Program-made: the position numbers and the translations under genes
In this document: positions 1-9,949 of the stretch, piece after piece
Layout of the letters: each line of letters starts with the position of its first letter
Numbering within the stretch: the first letter of the stretch is position 1
Assembly (NCBI RefSeq): GCF_025558165.1
Contig: NZ_LAMZ01000001.1
Location: forward strand, 186,001-250,000
DNA: 64,000 nt
From: Candidatus Pelagibacter ubique HIMB140
GTDB taxonomy: Bacteria > Pseudomonadota > Alphaproteobacteria > Pelagibacterales > Pelagibacteraceae
Direction of reading: 5' to 3'
The notes under the pieces: model-generated
The model's database searches: none
What the model was told of the DNA's origin: nothing
The model's input: the letters and a program-made list of their open reading frames with translations, nothing else

Positions 1-606
1 TATTAAAGCTAAAGTACCATCAATTATCTCACCTAGATTATGAGGAGGAATACTAGTTGCCATTCCAACAGCTATACCTCCAGCCCCATTAACTAACAAA
101 TTTGGAAATTGCGCAGGTAATACGCTAGGTTCTTTCTCTGTTTCATCATAATTACTTTTAAAACTAATCGTATTTTTTTCGATATCATCAATCAAATATT
201 GTGAAACTTTTGATAATCTTGTTTCGGTATACCTCATAGCAGCAGCTGGATCACCATCTATGGATCCAAAATTACCTTGTCCTTGAACTAAAGGTAAGCT
301 CATTGAAAAATCTTGCACCATCCTAACTAAAGCATCATATACTGATTGATCACCATGAGGATGATATTTACCAATTACATCCCCGACTATTCTTGCTGAT
401 TTTCTGAATTGTTTAGACCAATCATAACCACCTTTGTGCATTGCATAAAGAATTCTTCTATGAACTGGTTTTAATCCATCTCTTACATCAGGTAATGCAC
501 GACTTACAATAACACTCATAGCATAAGACAAATAAGACGAGCTCATCTCGTCATGCATAGAGATTAGATTAATATTCTTATCTTTTGGTTCTTCAGTTTT
601 TTGCAT
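1..606 (-). CDS. gyrA: DNA gyrase subunit A, N-terminal part (cut by window edge)
   Basis: The first 202 codons of GyrA, the breakage-reunion subunit of DNA gyrase that introduces negative supercoils in the cytoplasm. Translating the minus strand from ATG at 606 gives the N-terminal landmarks [32 protein letters not shown] and the catalytic-tyrosine motif MRYTE near residue 125; the C-terminal domain lies off the window. The start is 5 bases after the ssb stop, and ssb-gyrA adjacency is usual in alphaproteobacteria, which favours gyrA over parC. Oddity: the residue equivalent to E. coli Ser83 is Gln (residue 87 here) and the Asp87 equivalent is kept (Asp91). The identity is secure. Confidence 0.95.
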   Translation of the reverse strand, partial: MQKTEEPKDKNINLISMHDEMSSSYLSYAMSVIVSRALPDVRDGLKPVHRRILYAMHKGGYDWSKQFRKSARIVGDVIGKYHPHGDQSVYDALVRMVQDFSMSLPLVQGQGNFGSIDGDPAAAMRYTETRLSKVSQYLIDDIEKNTISFKSNYDETEKEPSVLPAQFPNLLVNGAGGIAVGMATSIPPHNLGEIIDGTLALI

Positions 607-611
607 AGAAA

Positions 612-1064
612 TTAAAATGGTATTTCGTCATCCATATCATTTGACACTTGAGAAGAATCCTCAATATTGTTTTGTTGAGTTGTGTCATTCTGAATTCCAC
701 CACCTGTATTTCCTCCACCTAACATTGTAAGTGAAGAATTGTAACCTTGTATAACAATTTCTGTTGAATACTTATCCTGGCCAGATTGTTCATCTTTCCA
801 TTTACGTGTTGTCAGTTGTCCCTCTACATAAACTTGTGCGCCCTTTTTTAAATATTGTTGAACAACATTTACCAATCCTTCATTGAATACAACTATACGG
901 TGCCATTCAGTTTTTTCTTTTCTTTCACCAGTATTTTTATCTTTCCATGTTTGACTGGTTGCAAGACTTAGTCTAGCTACACTCTTTCCGTTTACCATTT
1001 GTTTAATTTCAGGGTCTGCGCCCAAACGACCAATTAATAATACTTTATTTAAACTTCCAGCCAT
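612..1064 (-). CDS. ssb: single-stranded DNA-binding protein
   Basis: A 150-residue SSB that coats single-stranded DNA during replication, recombination and repair. The OB fold occupies about residues 5-110 (start [19 protein letters not shown], then TEWHRIVVF and [11 protein letters not shown]). A Gly/Asn/Gln-rich linker follows, then the acidic tip DMDDEIPF that recruits partner proteins. Length is normal for alphaproteobacteria. It lies directly upstream of gyrA on the same strand and diverges from uvrA across about 90 AT-rich bases. I found no GTTC-N7-GTTC type SOS box in that gap, so there is no sign here of LexA control. Confidence 0.97.
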   Translation of the reverse strand: MAGSLNKVLLIGRLGADPEIKQMVNGKSVARLSLATSQTWKDKNTGERKEKTEWHRIVVFNEGLVNVVQQYLKKGAQVYVEGQLTTRKWKDEQSGQDKYSTEIVIQGYNSSLTMLGGGNTGGGIQNDTTQQNNIEDSSQVSNDMDDEIPF

Positions 1065-1153
1065 AATATTTTAATATTTGTTAAATTAATTAATAAGATT
1101 TATATCACAATTCTTCTGAATATTAATTTTATTGACTCAAAGCAACTAAAAAT

Positions 1154-4006
1154 ATGATGAAAAAGATAGTTATTAAGGGCGCTAAAGAACACAATTTGAA
1201 GAATGTGACTGTAGAAATTCCAAAAGATAAATTTGTAGTGATAACAGGTTTGTCTGGGTCAGGAAAATCTTCATTAGCTTTTGATACCATTTATGCAGAA
1301 GGTCAAAGAAGATATGTCGAGAGCTTATCTGCTTATGCTCGTCAATTTTTAGATAAAATGAAAAAGCCTAATGTTGATTTAATTGAAGGCTTAAGTCCAG
1401 CCATAGCAATCGAACAAAAAAACACTTCAAAAAATCCCAGATCGACTGTTGCAACTGTTACAGAAATTTATGATTATATGAGGGTTCTTTATGCAAGAGC
1501 AGGCATACCCTATTCTCCTTTTACAGGTAAGCCAATAACCTCTCAAACAATTACTCAAATTGTTGATTTAATTAAAAAATTACCAAAAAAATCTACAATT
1601 TATATTTATGCTCCAGTAGTTAGGGGTCGTAAGGGTGAATATAAAAAAGATATTTTAAGCTATAAGAGACGTGGATTTAGAAAAATAAAAATTGATAATG
1701 TATTATACGATATAGAAAAATCTCCTAACCTAGATAAAAAATTAAAACACGACATTTCAATTCTAGTTGATAGAATTGTACTTAATTCAAAACTTGGAAA
1801 CAGATTAGCTGAAAGCGTAGAAACAGCTGTAAATTTAGCTAATGGATTGGTTTTTGTTGAATACGAAGATGAAACTCTTCCTCAAAAATTTAGAAAAATT
1901 GAAAAATTAATTTACTCCACAAAGTTTGCTTGTCCAGAAAGTGGTTTTACTATCGAAGAAATAGAACCAAGATTGTTTTCATTTAATAGTCCCTATGGTG
2001 CTTGTGAAGAATGTGAAGGTATAGGAATGAAATTAAACGTAGATCCAAATTTAGTAGTTCCAGATGATCGTAAAAGTTTAGCGGATGGAGCAATTGAACC
2101 ATGGGCTAAATCGACAACTTTATATTATGCGCAAACTTTGGCTTCTCTTGCAAAACATTATGAATTTTCTCTTGATGAAAAATGGAAAAAGCTTCCAAAA
2201 AAAATAAAAGATATAATTTTATATGGTTCAGATGAGGACGAAATTAAATTTAATTATGATGATGGATATGAAAAATATTCATATAAAAAAACCTTTGAAG
2301 GAGTGATTAATAATCTTGAAAGACGTTTCTTGGAATCTGATAGTGAGTGGAAAAGAGAAGCAATAGCCGAATATCAATCTGATACTGCATGTGAAGCTTG
2401 TAATGGTGATAGACTTAAAGAAGAAGCATTATGTGTTAAGATTAATGATTTAAATATTAGTGAGGTTACTAAAAAATCAATTCATGATGCCGCTGAATGG
2501 TTTAAAAGCTTAGAAAATAATTTAGACAAAAGACAATTTAAAATTGCAGAACATGTCCTAAAAGAAATAAATGAAAGATTAAATTTCTTACTTAATGTTG
2601 GTTTAGATTACTTAACACTTTCGAGAGAGTCTGGAACTTTATCAGGAGGAGAAGCTCAAAGAATTAGATTAGCATCACAAATTGGATCTGGTTTAACAGG
2701 AGTATTATATGTTTTAGATGAACCATCAATTGGTTTGCATCAAAAAGATAATGTTAAATTAATAAATGCATTAAAAAGACTAAGAGATCTTGGGAATACA
2801 GTAATTGTTGTTGAACATGATACTGAAACTATGGAAAACGCAGATCATATTATTGATCTTGGACCTGAAGCAGGTACGAATGGTGGTCAAATAACAGCTC
2901 AAGGAACTTATGAAGAACTTAAAAAGGATAAGAAGAGCATAACTGGACAGTATCTTGCAAATAAACAAAAGATTGAAATTCCTAAAACTAGACGATTAGC
3001 CAAAAATGGAAGATTTGTAGAAATAAATGGTGCTAGTGGGAATAATTTAAATAATGTTAATCTTAAAATTCCTACAGGCACATTCACTTGTGTAACAGGT
3101 GTTTCAGGTAGTGGTAAATCTACATTAGTATTACAAACATTATTTCATGCATTAAACTTAACACTTAATAATAAAGCTAGAAAAACTCCAAAAGCATTTA
3201 AAGGTTATAAGGGTGTCGAATTAATTGATAAGATTATTGATATAGATCAATCCCCTATTGGTAGAACTCCAAGATCTAACCCAGCCACATATACTGGAGC
3301 TTTTGGTCCTATAAGAGATTGGTTTACTAGTTTACCCGAGTCTAAAACTAGAGGTTATAAACCAGGAAGATTCTCATTTAATGTTAAGGGCGGTAGATGT
3401 GAAGCCTGTGAAGGTGATGGAGTTATTACTTATGAAATGCACTTTTTGCCTGATGTTTATATTCAGTGTGATGAGTGTAAAGGAACGAGATACAACAGAG
3501 AAACTTTAGAGATTAAGTTTAAAGGAAAAAGTATAGCCGATGTTTTAGATATGTCTGTTGATGAAGGTTGTGAATATTTTGAAAACATTTCAAATATTAA
3601 ATCTAAATTATTAACCCTAAAAAAAGTTGGACTTGGTTACATTAAAATTGGACAACAAGCCACTACACTATCAGGTGGTGAAGCACAAAGGATTAAACTA
3701 GCTAAAGAATTATCAAAAAGATCTACTGGTAGAACCATGTACATATTAGACGAACCAACAACTGGACTACATCAGCACGATATTAAAAAATTACTAGAAA
3801 TTCTTCACACCTTCGTGAAATTAGGAAACACCGTAGTTGTAATAGAGCATAACTTAGATGTTATAAAAACAGCTGATCATATAGTTGATATGGGTCCTGA
3901 AGGCGGTGTTAAAGGTGGTAAAATTGTTGCAGAAGGTAAACCTGAAGAAGTTTGCAAAGTAAAAGAAAGCTACACAGGCCAGTTTTTAAAACCTCTTTTG
4001 TACTAA
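1154..4006 (+). CDS. uvrA: excinuclease ABC subunit A
   Basis: UvrA, the damage-recognition ATPase of nucleotide excision repair, which loads UvrB onto DNA. Two ABC ATPase modules are visible. Walker A sites are GLSGSGKSS (about residues 32-40) and GVSGSGKST, with two LSGGEAQRI signatures each followed by a Walker B LDEP. The C-terminal zinc finger is complete (CEAC and CDEC about 20 residues apart). The first zinc module has CPES in place of CxxC (Cys260, Ser263), then CEEC at 284-287; I recall the same change in other alphaproteobacteria. The 950-residue length is normal. A second ATG at 1157 gives a protein one residue shorter. Divergent from ssb. Confidence 0.97.
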   Translation: MMKKIVIKGAKEHNLKNVTVEIPKDKFVVITGLSGSGKSSLAFDTIYAEGQRRYVESLSAYARQFLDKMKKPNVDLIEGLSPAIAIEQKNTSKNPRSTVATVTEIYDYMRVLYARAGIPYSPFTGKPITSQTITQIVDLIKKLPKKSTIYIYAPVVRGRKGEYKKDILSYKRRGFRKIKIDNVLYDIEKSPNLDKKLKHDISILVDRIVLNSKLGNRLAESVETAVNLANGLVFVEYEDETLPQKFRKIEKLIYSTKFACPESGFTIEEIEPRLFSFNSPYGACEECEGIGMKLNVDPNLVVPDDRKSLADGAIEPWAKSTTLYYAQTLASLAKHYEFSLDEKWKKLPKKIKDIILYGSDEDEIKFNYDDGYEKYSYKKTFEGVINNLERRFLESDSEWKREAIAEYQSDTACEACNGDRLKEEALCVKINDLNISEVTKKSIHDAAEWFKSLENNLDKRQFKIAEHVLKEINERLNFLLNVGLDYLTLSRESGTLSGGEAQRIRLASQIGSGLTGVLYVLDEPSIGLHQKDNVKLINALKRLRDLGNTVIVVEHDTETMENADHIIDLGPEAGTNGGQITAQGTYEELKKDKKSITGQYLANKQKIEIPKTRRLAKNGRFVEINGASGNNLNNVNLKIPTGTFTCVTGVSGSGKSTLVLQTLFHALNLTLNNKARKTPKAFKGYKGVELIDKIIDIDQSPIGRTPRSNPATYTGAFGPIRDWFTSLPESKTRGYKPGRFSFNVKGGRCEACEGDGVITYEMHFLPDVYIQCDECKGTRYNRETLEIKFKGKSIADVLDMSVDEGCEYFENISNIKSKLLTLKKVGLGYIKIGQQATTLSGGEAQRIKLAKELSKRSTGRTMYILDEPTTGLHQHDIKKLLEILHTFVKLGNTVVVIEHNLDVIKTADHIVDMGPEGGVKGGKIVAEGKPEEVCKVKESYTGQFLKPLLY

Positions 4007-4056
4007 ATATAAAAACTTATAAAAAATCTAAATTTAGTGTATATTAATTAAGAATC

Positions 4057-4659
4057 ATGAGCAGTTTATTATCATCACTATCTAAAACAATTCATGCATC
4101 GCTTGCGTTAGCAATTATATTGTTTTTAGGTCTTTCCTATTTAAATGATGGTATTGCATTCGATACTCTTTTTTGGAGCTGGTTATTTAGATACATTCAT
4201 GTTGTTGTTGCAATAATGTGGATAGGATTATTGTGGTATTTTAATTTTGTTCAAATTCCAAATATGGGAAAAATACCTGATGAACAAAAACCTGCTATTG
4301 GAAAAGTAATTGCTCCTGCTGCATTATTTTATTTTAGATGGGCAGCTGCGTTTACTGTTCTTTCAGGATTAATTCTAGCTCTGTTAAATGGATATTTACA
4401 TGATGCTATGACTTTTAGCATTGGATCTGGTGTTCCAAAACATACAGCAATAGGAATTGGTATGTGGTTAGGTATTGTAATGGCTTTTAATGTTTGGTTT
4501 GTAATTTGGCCAAACCAAAAAAGAGCTTTAGGAATAGTTGAAGCTGATCCGGAAACTAAAGCTAAATCTGCTAAAACTGCGATGTTATTTTCAAGAACAA
4601 ATACACTTTTATCTCTACCAATGTTACTTTCAATGGTAGCTGCTCAAAACTTATATTAA
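4057..4659 (+). CDS. PuuD-like (urate oxidase N-terminal family) integral membrane protein
   Basis: A 200-residue membrane protein with about five hydrophobic segments. It contains HVVVAIMWIGLLWYFNFVQ (about residues 48-66), FRWAAAFTVLSGLILA, GMWLGIVMAFNVWFVIWPNQ and SRTNTLLSLPML, which resemble the membrane domain of PuuD-type urate oxidases. Full PuuD carries a C-terminal cytochrome c domain; here the protein ends after the membrane part and has no CxxCH. Function is unknown: urate oxidation is not supported without that domain, and a haem-binding or redox role is only a guess. It stands alone after uvrA and runs into a terminator that overlaps the secF 3' end. Confidence 0.75.
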   Translation: MSSLLSSLSKTIHASLALAIILFLGLSYLNDGIAFDTLFWSWLFRYIHVVVAIMWIGLLWYFNFVQIPNMGKIPDEQKPAIGKVIAPAALFYFRWAAAFTVLSGLILALLNGYLHDAMTFSIGSGVPKHTAIGIGMWLGIVMAFNVWFVIWPNQKRALGIVEADPETKAKSAKTAMLFSRTNTLLSLPMLLSMVAAQNLY

Positions 4660-5552
4660 ACAGTTTTATTATCGTCTTCTCTTAAGACTGTTTTTTGTGA
4701 TACTCTTAATCTCACTAAAACTGTATTAGCTATATAAATCGAAGAATAAGTTCCAAACACAACACCAAGTATCATTGCTAAAGAAAAACCTTTTAAAATT
4801 TCGCCACCAAAAAAGAATATCGCCAATAAAGCTAACAAAGTTGTAGCTGAGGTTATTATTGTTCTAGATAAAGTTTCATTAATTGAAATGTTTGTTAATT
4901 CAAAAATTTTAATGTCTGAATATTTTCTCAAATTTTCTCTAACACGATCAAAAATTACAACTGTGTCGTTCATAGAATAACCAACAATAGTTAGAACAGC
5001 TGCAATAATTGATAAATTAATTTCAAGACTAAATAATGAAAAAATTCCCAATGTAACTATTACATCGTGAAATAATGCCAAAATTGCACCCAAACTAAAT
5101 TGCCACTCGAAACGTATCCAAATATAAATAAGCATTACAGCTAGAGATAAAGAAATTGCTATCACGCCAGCTTTAAGCAATTCAGCACTAACTTTAGGAC
5201 CTACGTTCTCAACTCTTCTAAAGTCATAGTTATTTCCAAAAGAACTATCTAAATCCTTTTTAATTTCTTCAATAATGTTTTTTTTATTATCTTTATTTTC
5301 AAATTTAATTAGAAAATCAGTATCATTTCCAAATTTTTTAACAGAAACATCTCCTAAATCCATTTGATTAAATTTATCTCTCAACGAACTTACGCTAATT
5401 TTGCTATCTGATGACCTTAGTTCAATTAATGTTCCACCTTTAAAGTCTATACCGTAATTTAAACCTTTAAAAATTAGTAATAAAAGTGATGCTGTAATTA
5501 AGAATATAGATAGTATGTTAAAGTGATTATAGTATTTATTAAAAGCTATCAT
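4656..5552 (-). CDS. secF: protein translocase subunit SecF
   Basis: SecF, inner-membrane partner of SecD, which uses the proton gradient to pull exported proteins through SecYEG. Six membrane segments are expected; the N-terminal periplasmic motif GIDFKGGTLIELR and the signature VGYSMNDTVVIFDRVRENLR are present. At 298 residues it has normal length. Its start overlaps the secD stop by one base, so the two are translationally coupled. Its stop overlaps that of the convergent PuuD-like gene, and its last codons contain that gene's terminator. Confidence 0.97.
   Translation of the reverse strand: MIAFNKYYNHFNILSIFLITASLLLLIFKGLNYGIDFKGGTLIELRSSDSKISVSSLRDKFNQMDLGDVSVKKFGNDTDFLIKFENKDNKKNIIEEIKKDLDSSFGNNYDFRRVENVGPKVSAELLKAGVIAISLSLAVMLIYIWIRFEWQFSLGAILALFHDVIVTLGIFSLFSLEINLSIIAAVLTIVGYSMNDTVVIFDRVRENLRKYSDIKIFELTNISINETLSRTIITSATTLLALLAIFFFGGEILKGFSLAMILGVVFGTYSSIYIANTVLVRLRVSQKTVLREDDNKTV
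4658..4696 (+). terminator. hairpin terminator overlapping the 3' end of secF
   Basis: An 11-bp stem (4658-4668 with 4683-4693, one G-U pair) around a 14-base loop is followed by T through 4696. It begins at the stop codon of the PuuD-like gene, so it probably ends that transcript. The same DNA encodes the last residues of SecF on the other strand. Confidence 0.65.
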
Positions 5553-7105
5553 TAGATTAGTTTTTCCTTATTTTTATTTCTTGTCACATAAAGACTAGTG
5601 AACAATCTTGCTATAAAATATACTGAAAATAGAGTTGTAAATATTCCTACACCTAGAGTAACAGCAAATCCTTTTACTGGACCAGACCCCATAAAAAATA
5701 AAATTATAGCTGCTAATAAAGTAGTAATATTTGCATCAATAATTGCTGTTCTTGATTTTGTGTAACCTCCATCAAAAGCTAAAATATTATTACTTTCATC
5801 CTTAAGTTCTTCTTTAATTCTTTCAAAGATTAAAACATTTGCATCAACAGCCATACCAACGGTTAAAATTATCCCTGCTATACCTGGAAGAGTTAGTGTT
5901 GCCTCAAATAAAGTTAAAATACCAAGTAATAAAAATAAATTAATTATTAATGTTACGTTAGTGATTAATCCAAAAACTTTGTATTTAACAAACATAAAAA
6001 TAATAACTAATAAAAAACCTATAGCTAACGCAATCATTCCTGCATTAATCGAATCTTGTCCTAGATCAGGACCTACAGTCCTTTCCTCTATAATTTCTAA
6101 TGGAGCAGGTAATGCTCCAGACCTTAATAATAAAGCTAAATCTGTTGCACTTTGGAAAGTAAATCCACCACTGATCTGTCCAGACCCACTTGCTATTGTA
6201 TCTCTAACAACAGGTGCACTAATTATTTTTCCATCTAAAACAATGGCCAATTGTTTTCCAATACCAGTAGATGTTGCTTTACCAAATCTTTTGGCACCTA
6301 CTCTATCTAATGTAAATGAAACAATAGTTTGATTGTTTTGAGTGTCCATTTTTGGCTGTGCATCTAATAGATTTTCACCACTGATGATTATTCTTTTGCT
6401 TACTGTTGCCTCTTCCAAGCCATCTTCAAATTTTAACTTTTCAACACCAAATCTGTCACTTTCATCATTGGTTACAAATCTAAATGTAAGATTTGCAGTT
6501 TTTCCCAATAGTGATTTAATTCTTTGAGGATCATCTAACCCAGGAAGTTCAACAAGTATTCTATCATTACCTCTTTTTAAAATATTTGGTTCATTAGTAC
6601 CGACTTCATCTACCCTTCTTCTTACAATTTCTATTGCTTGATCTTGCGATGAAGTTTTAAGATTGATTATGCCTTGTCTTGAAAAACTTACTTTTAAATT
6701 GATACCATTATCTTCGATATCAAGTTGGTGTGATTTAAATCTTGGGTAATAAGGATTTAGATCACTATTTTCATCTTGAAACACATCTAGTACTGCTTGT
6801 TTGTCTAAATCAGCAACATTGAAAAAAATATTTTGATTATCAATTTTAATATTATTAATTTTGATGTTTTTCTCTTTGAAATAATTTCTAATAGTGGTTG
6901 TTAAATTTTGTAATTTTTGTTCAATTACAGGCTCATTATCAATTTCAAGTAAAAGGTAAGAACCACCTTGTAAATCTAAACCAAGGTTTATTTTCTTATT
7001 AAAAAAACTATCATCGAACTTAAATAAATTTGATGACGCAATTAAAATAAATAATAAAGAAAATAAAGTTACAAATAAGATTCTTAGTTTAGAAAAATAA
7101 AGCAC
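5552..7105 (-). CDS. secD: protein translocase subunit SecD
   Basis: SecD, 517 residues, a proton-driven accessory subunit of the Sec translocon. An N-terminal membrane anchor (about residues 7-27) is followed by KINLGLDLQGGSYLLLEID, the large periplasmic P1 region with VDEVGTNEPNI and LVELPGLDDPQRI, and a C-terminal block of membrane segments with VGMAVDANVLIFERIKEEL. It follows yajC by 13 bases in the order yajC-secD-secF. A few residues shorter than alphaproteobacterial homologues, otherwise complete. Confidence 0.97.
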   Translation of the reverse strand: MLYFSKLRILFVTLFSLLFILIASSNLFKFDDSFFNKKINLGLDLQGGSYLLLEIDNEPVIEQKLQNLTTTIRNYFKEKNIKINNIKIDNQNIFFNVADLDKQAVLDVFQDENSDLNPYYPRFKSHQLDIEDNGINLKVSFSRQGIINLKTSSQDQAIEIVRRRVDEVGTNEPNILKRGNDRILVELPGLDDPQRIKSLLGKTANLTFRFVTNDESDRFGVEKLKFEDGLEEATVSKRIIISGENLLDAQPKMDTQNNQTIVSFTLDRVGAKRFGKATSTGIGKQLAIVLDGKIISAPVVRDTIASGSGQISGGFTFQSATDLALLLRSGALPAPLEIIEERTVGPDLGQDSINAGMIALAIGFLLVIIFMFVKYKVFGLITNVTLIINLFLLLGILTLFEATLTLPGIAGIILTVGMAVDANVLIFERIKEELKDESNNILAFDGGYTKSRTAIIDANITTLLAAIILFFMGSGPVKGFAVTLGVGIFTTLFSVYFIARLFTSLYVTRNKNKEKLI

Positions 7106-7118
7106 TTATCTTAATTGA

Positions 7119-7409
7119 TTATTTTTTAACTTCTGGAGTATTGTTTAAGAGACTTTGAATACCTGTAGCTTTAACGATTTCTACTTTAACATTTTCAGCT
7201 ATTTCAACTTCTACTTTGTCGTTATCGATTAATCTTTCTACTCTTCCTGTTATACCACCTGAAGTGACTACTTTATCTCCTCTCTTTAAACCTTCGACCA
7301 TTGCTTTATGCTCTTTAACTTTTTTTTGCTGTGGTCTGATTAAGAAAAAATAAAAAATAACAAAAATTAAAATTAGCGGTATAAATTGACCTATTCCTGA
7401 ACCTTCCAT
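7119..7409 (-). CDS. yajC: Sec translocon accessory subunit YajC
   Basis: A 96-residue single-pass inner-membrane protein of the SecDF-YajC complex. The membrane segment FIPLILIFVIFYFFLI is followed by RPQQKKVKEHKAMVEGLKRG and DKVVTSGGITGRV, the family signature. A clear Shine-Dalgarno (AAAGGAG) lies a few bases before the ATG, which is uncommon in this window where most genes rely on stop/start overlaps. A gap of 53 bases separates it from serS. Confidence 0.96.
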   Translation of the reverse strand: MEGSGIGQFIPLILIFVIFYFFLIRPQQKKVKEHKAMVEGLKRGDKVVTSGGITGRVERLIDNDKVEVEIAENVKVEIVKATGIQSLLNNTPEVKK

Positions 7410-7462
7410 AAATCTCCTTTAAATTATGGCATTCTTATACCATCTCACTAATTAAAACAACT

Positions 7463-8722
7463 TTAATTGTTAGAAATCAATTCCATATTGTTCATATAAG
7501 GTCTTAGAACTTTAGGAATTATAATAGAACCATCTTTTTGCTGATAGTTTTCCATAATTGCAATCAGAGTTCTTCCAACAGCTAAACCACTTCCATTCAA
7601 CGTACCTGCAAAAACATTTTCCTTATTATTGTTTTTGTATCTTGCCTTCATACGCTGTGCTTGAAACGTTGAACAAGATGAACATGATGATATTTCTCTA
7701 TATTTATTTTCTGATGGCAACCATACCTCAATATCATAGGTCTTCTCTGCGCTAAAACCCATATCACCTGAACATAAAATTACTTTCCGATAAGGTAACT
7801 CTAATTTATCTAGTATGTCAGTTGCACAATCTGTCATTCTCTCTAATTCTTCTAAACATTTTTCATTCTCAACAATGCTTACCATTTCAACTTTGTAAAA
7901 TTGATGCTGTCTAATCATACCCCTTGTATCCTTTCCATAGCTTCCAGCCTCTTTTCTAAAACAAGGAGTTGAAGCTACAAATCTCATTGGTAAATTATTA
8001 AGATCAATCATTTTATCTTTAACAATATTGGTTAAAATGACCTCTGCTGTTGGTATCAAAAATTTTCTATCTGAACCTTCGTCAAATTTAATTTCAAACT
8101 GATCATTTTCAAATTTTGGCAACTGTCCGGTACCGTACATAGTGCTTTCTGATGCCATTAATGGTGGTGATATCTCCTGATAACCATTTTGATGAATATG
8201 TGTATCAAGCATAAAATTTGATATTGCTCTTTCTAAAAGAGCCAATTTATCTTTTACAAATACAAATCTTGAACCAGTAGTTTTTGTAGCTAAATCAAAA
8301 TCAAGCATATTTAGTTTTTCACCTAATTCGTAATGTGTTTTAGGTTTAAATTCTAAATTAGGTATCTCTCCTGATTTTAATATTTCTTTATTATCATTTT
8401 CGTCTTTACCATTTGGAACATCTTCATGCGGTATATTAGGTATGCTAGACAGAATACTATCTAAATCAGACTTAATTTGTTTTTGATCTTCTACAATTTT
8501 GTCGAGTTCCTTGCTGATTTCTTTAGATTTCTTAAACAAGCTCTCATCTTTTGATTTAGAAATATCTTTTTTTTCTTTTTCTAAACTTTCTTTTTTTTGA
8601 ATTAAATTTCTATTTTGTTCATCCAATTTTTGTATTTTTTCAAAATCTACTTCTAAGTTTCTTTTTTCAAGAGATTTTTGAAATTTAGAAAAATCTTTTC
8701 GTATTTCTTTAATGTTATGCAT
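7463..8722 (-). CDS. serS: serine--tRNA ligase
   Basis: Seryl-tRNA synthetase (class II), 419 residues, charges tRNA-Ser and tRNA-Sec-type tRNAs in the cytoplasm. The first ~110 residues are the charged, Lys/Glu-rich long coiled-coil tRNA-binding arm. The class II core follows: motif 2 in TPCFRKEAGSYGKDTRGMIR, the YDIEVWLPSE segment, EISSCSSCSTFQARR-like SSCSSC, and motif 3 LNGSGLAVGRTLIAIMEN. Its start overlaps the tatC stop by 8 bases. In other alphaproteobacteria serS also follows tatC in this cluster. Confidence 0.97.
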   Translation of the reverse strand: MHNIKEIRKDFSKFQKSLEKRNLEVDFEKIQKLDEQNRNLIQKKESLEKEKKDISKSKDESLFKKSKEISKELDKIVEDQKQIKSDLDSILSSIPNIPHEDVPNGKDENDNKEILKSGEIPNLEFKPKTHYELGEKLNMLDFDLATKTTGSRFVFVKDKLALLERAISNFMLDTHIHQNGYQEISPPLMASESTMYGTGQLPKFENDQFEIKFDEGSDRKFLIPTAEVILTNIVKDKMIDLNNLPMRFVASTPCFRKEAGSYGKDTRGMIRQHQFYKVEMVSIVENEKCLEELERMTDCATDILDKLELPYRKVILCSGDMGFSAEKTYDIEVWLPSENKYREISSCSSCSTFQAQRMKARYKNNNKENVFAGTLNGSGLAVGRTLIAIMENYQQKDGSIIIPKVLRPYMNNMELISNN

Positions 8723-9485
8723 CTTCTTTTTGTAAATTTTTATTTTCTATAAATTTTACTGAAAATATTGATAATTCATACAGAATTAATAAAGGTATTG
8801 CTAAACCTATTTGAGTTATTGGATCTGGTGGTGTTAACAATGCAGCTGCTGCAAATATAATAACAACTACATATTTTCTTCTCTCTTTTAAAAATTGACT
8901 ATCAACTATTCCGATTCTAGCTAATAAACTTAAAACGACTGGTAGCTGAAAACTGATACCAAAAGCAAAAATTAATTTCATAACTAGTGATAAATATTCA
9001 TTAACTTTAGCCTCTAATTGGATTGGTAAATTTGTAGAAAGACCTGTGCTTTCAAATGAAAGAAAAAATTTAATCGCAAGGGGCATTATCAAATAATAAA
9101 CCAGCATACCTCCTAAAAAAAATAATATTGGTGTTAATATAAGGTAAGGCAGAATTGCCACCTTTTCATGTTTGTACAAACCAGGTGCAATAAATTTCCA
9201 AATTTGCATCAAGATAAAAGGACATGTAACAAAAAAAGCTGTGAAGAATGATACTTTAAGGTATGTTAAAAAGGTCTCTTGTAAAGCTGTAAATATCAAT
9301 CTTCTATCAGAACCGTCTTCTTTTACAGCTCTTGCAAATGGATCAACAAGAAAACCATAGATATGTTCTGCAAATAAGTAACAAATCACAAAAAAGATAA
9401 ATAAAAAGATAAAGCTATTTATCAATCTTTTTCTTAATTCTGTAAGGTGACTTACAAATCCACCTTCCTGATCTTCATTACTCAT
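8715..9485 (-). CDS. tatC: Sec-independent protein translocase TatC
   Basis: TatC, the multi-span receptor for twin-arginine signal peptides in the inner membrane. 256 residues with six hydrophobic segments. Family landmarks are FVSHLTELRKRL near the N terminus, TALQETFLTYLKVSFF, and FGISFQLPVVLSLLARIGIV. The short C-terminal tail is charged. Overlaps tatB (8 bases) and serS (8 bases), so the tatABC-serS stretch is almost certainly one transcript. Confidence 0.97.
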   Translation of the reverse strand: MSNEDQEGGFVSHLTELRKRLINSFIFLFIFFVICYLFAEHIYGFLVDPFARAVKEDGSDRRLIFTALQETFLTYLKVSFFTAFFVTCPFILMQIWKFIAPGLYKHEKVAILPYLILTPILFFLGGMLVYYLIMPLAIKFFLSFESTGLSTNLPIQLEAKVNEYLSLVMKLIFAFGISFQLPVVLSLLARIGIVDSQFLKERRKYVVVIIFAAAALLTPPDPITQIGLAIPLLILYELSIFSVKFIENKNLQKEDA

Positions 9486-9696
9486 CTTTTTTAATTTCTT
9501 TTTTTATTTCGTTATCAATTTTTTCTTCATCTATCTCTAGATTTGATACTTCATTTTGAATATTGTTAACGTATCTTTTTGCTGACCCGATCCACGAGCC
9601 TGCTTTTTTTAACATTACTGGAAAATCCTTTGGACCAAGAACTATTATAGCAATAGCAACAACAATTAAAATTTCAAACCAACCGATAGTAGGCAT
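9478..9696 (-). CDS. tatB: Sec-independent protein translocase TatB
   Basis: 72 residues: an N-terminal membrane helix (GWFEILIVVAIAIIVLGP) with Glu8 as expected for TatB, the conserved KDFPVMLKKAG hinge, and a short amphipathic and charged tail. E. coli TatB is more than twice as long; this one keeps little beyond the membrane helix and amphipathic helix. Its position between tatA and tatC and the acidic residue in the membrane helix favour TatB over a second TatA. Confidence 0.92.
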   Translation of the reverse strand: MPTIGWFEILIVVAIAIIVLGPKDFPVMLKKAGSWIGSAKRYVNNIQNEVSNLEIDEEKIDNEIKKEIKKDE

Positions 9697-9701
9697 TTAA
9701 A

Positions 9702-9902
9702 TTAATTTTTGTTATCCGAGTCTTTGTTATCGTCAGATATATTTTTTGGCTCTGTATCGTCAGTTACGTCTGACGCCATTCCTTTTTTGAAACTTTTAAT
9801 ACCTTTAGCTACATCACCCATTAAGCTTGAAATTTTTCCTCTTCCAAACAATAAAACAACCAATATAACTACAATAGCTATTTGCCAAATTCCTATACTC
9901 AT
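9702..9902 (-). CDS. tatA: Sec-independent protein translocase TatA
   Basis: 66 residues with the TatA pattern: the membrane helix [21 protein letters not shown], an FGRGK hinge, the amphipathic helix [19 protein letters not shown], then an Asp/Ser-rich disordered tail. TatA oligomerises to form the transport path for folded proteins. First gene of tatABC; 5 bases separate it from tatB and 47 from scpB upstream. Confidence 0.95.
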   Translation of the reverse strand: MSIGIWQIAIVVILVVLLFGRGKISSLMGDVAKGIKSFKKGMASDVTDDTEPKNISDDNKDSDNKN

Positions 9903-9949
9903 GAAAAACTTATAACCTTTTTAAGGTTATTTTGAAAGTTACTTTTTTA

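Noticed and set aside
1065-1153. SOS box or small gene between ssb and uvrA
   Set aside because: No GTTC-N7-GTTC motif or plausible frame in these 89 AT-rich bases.
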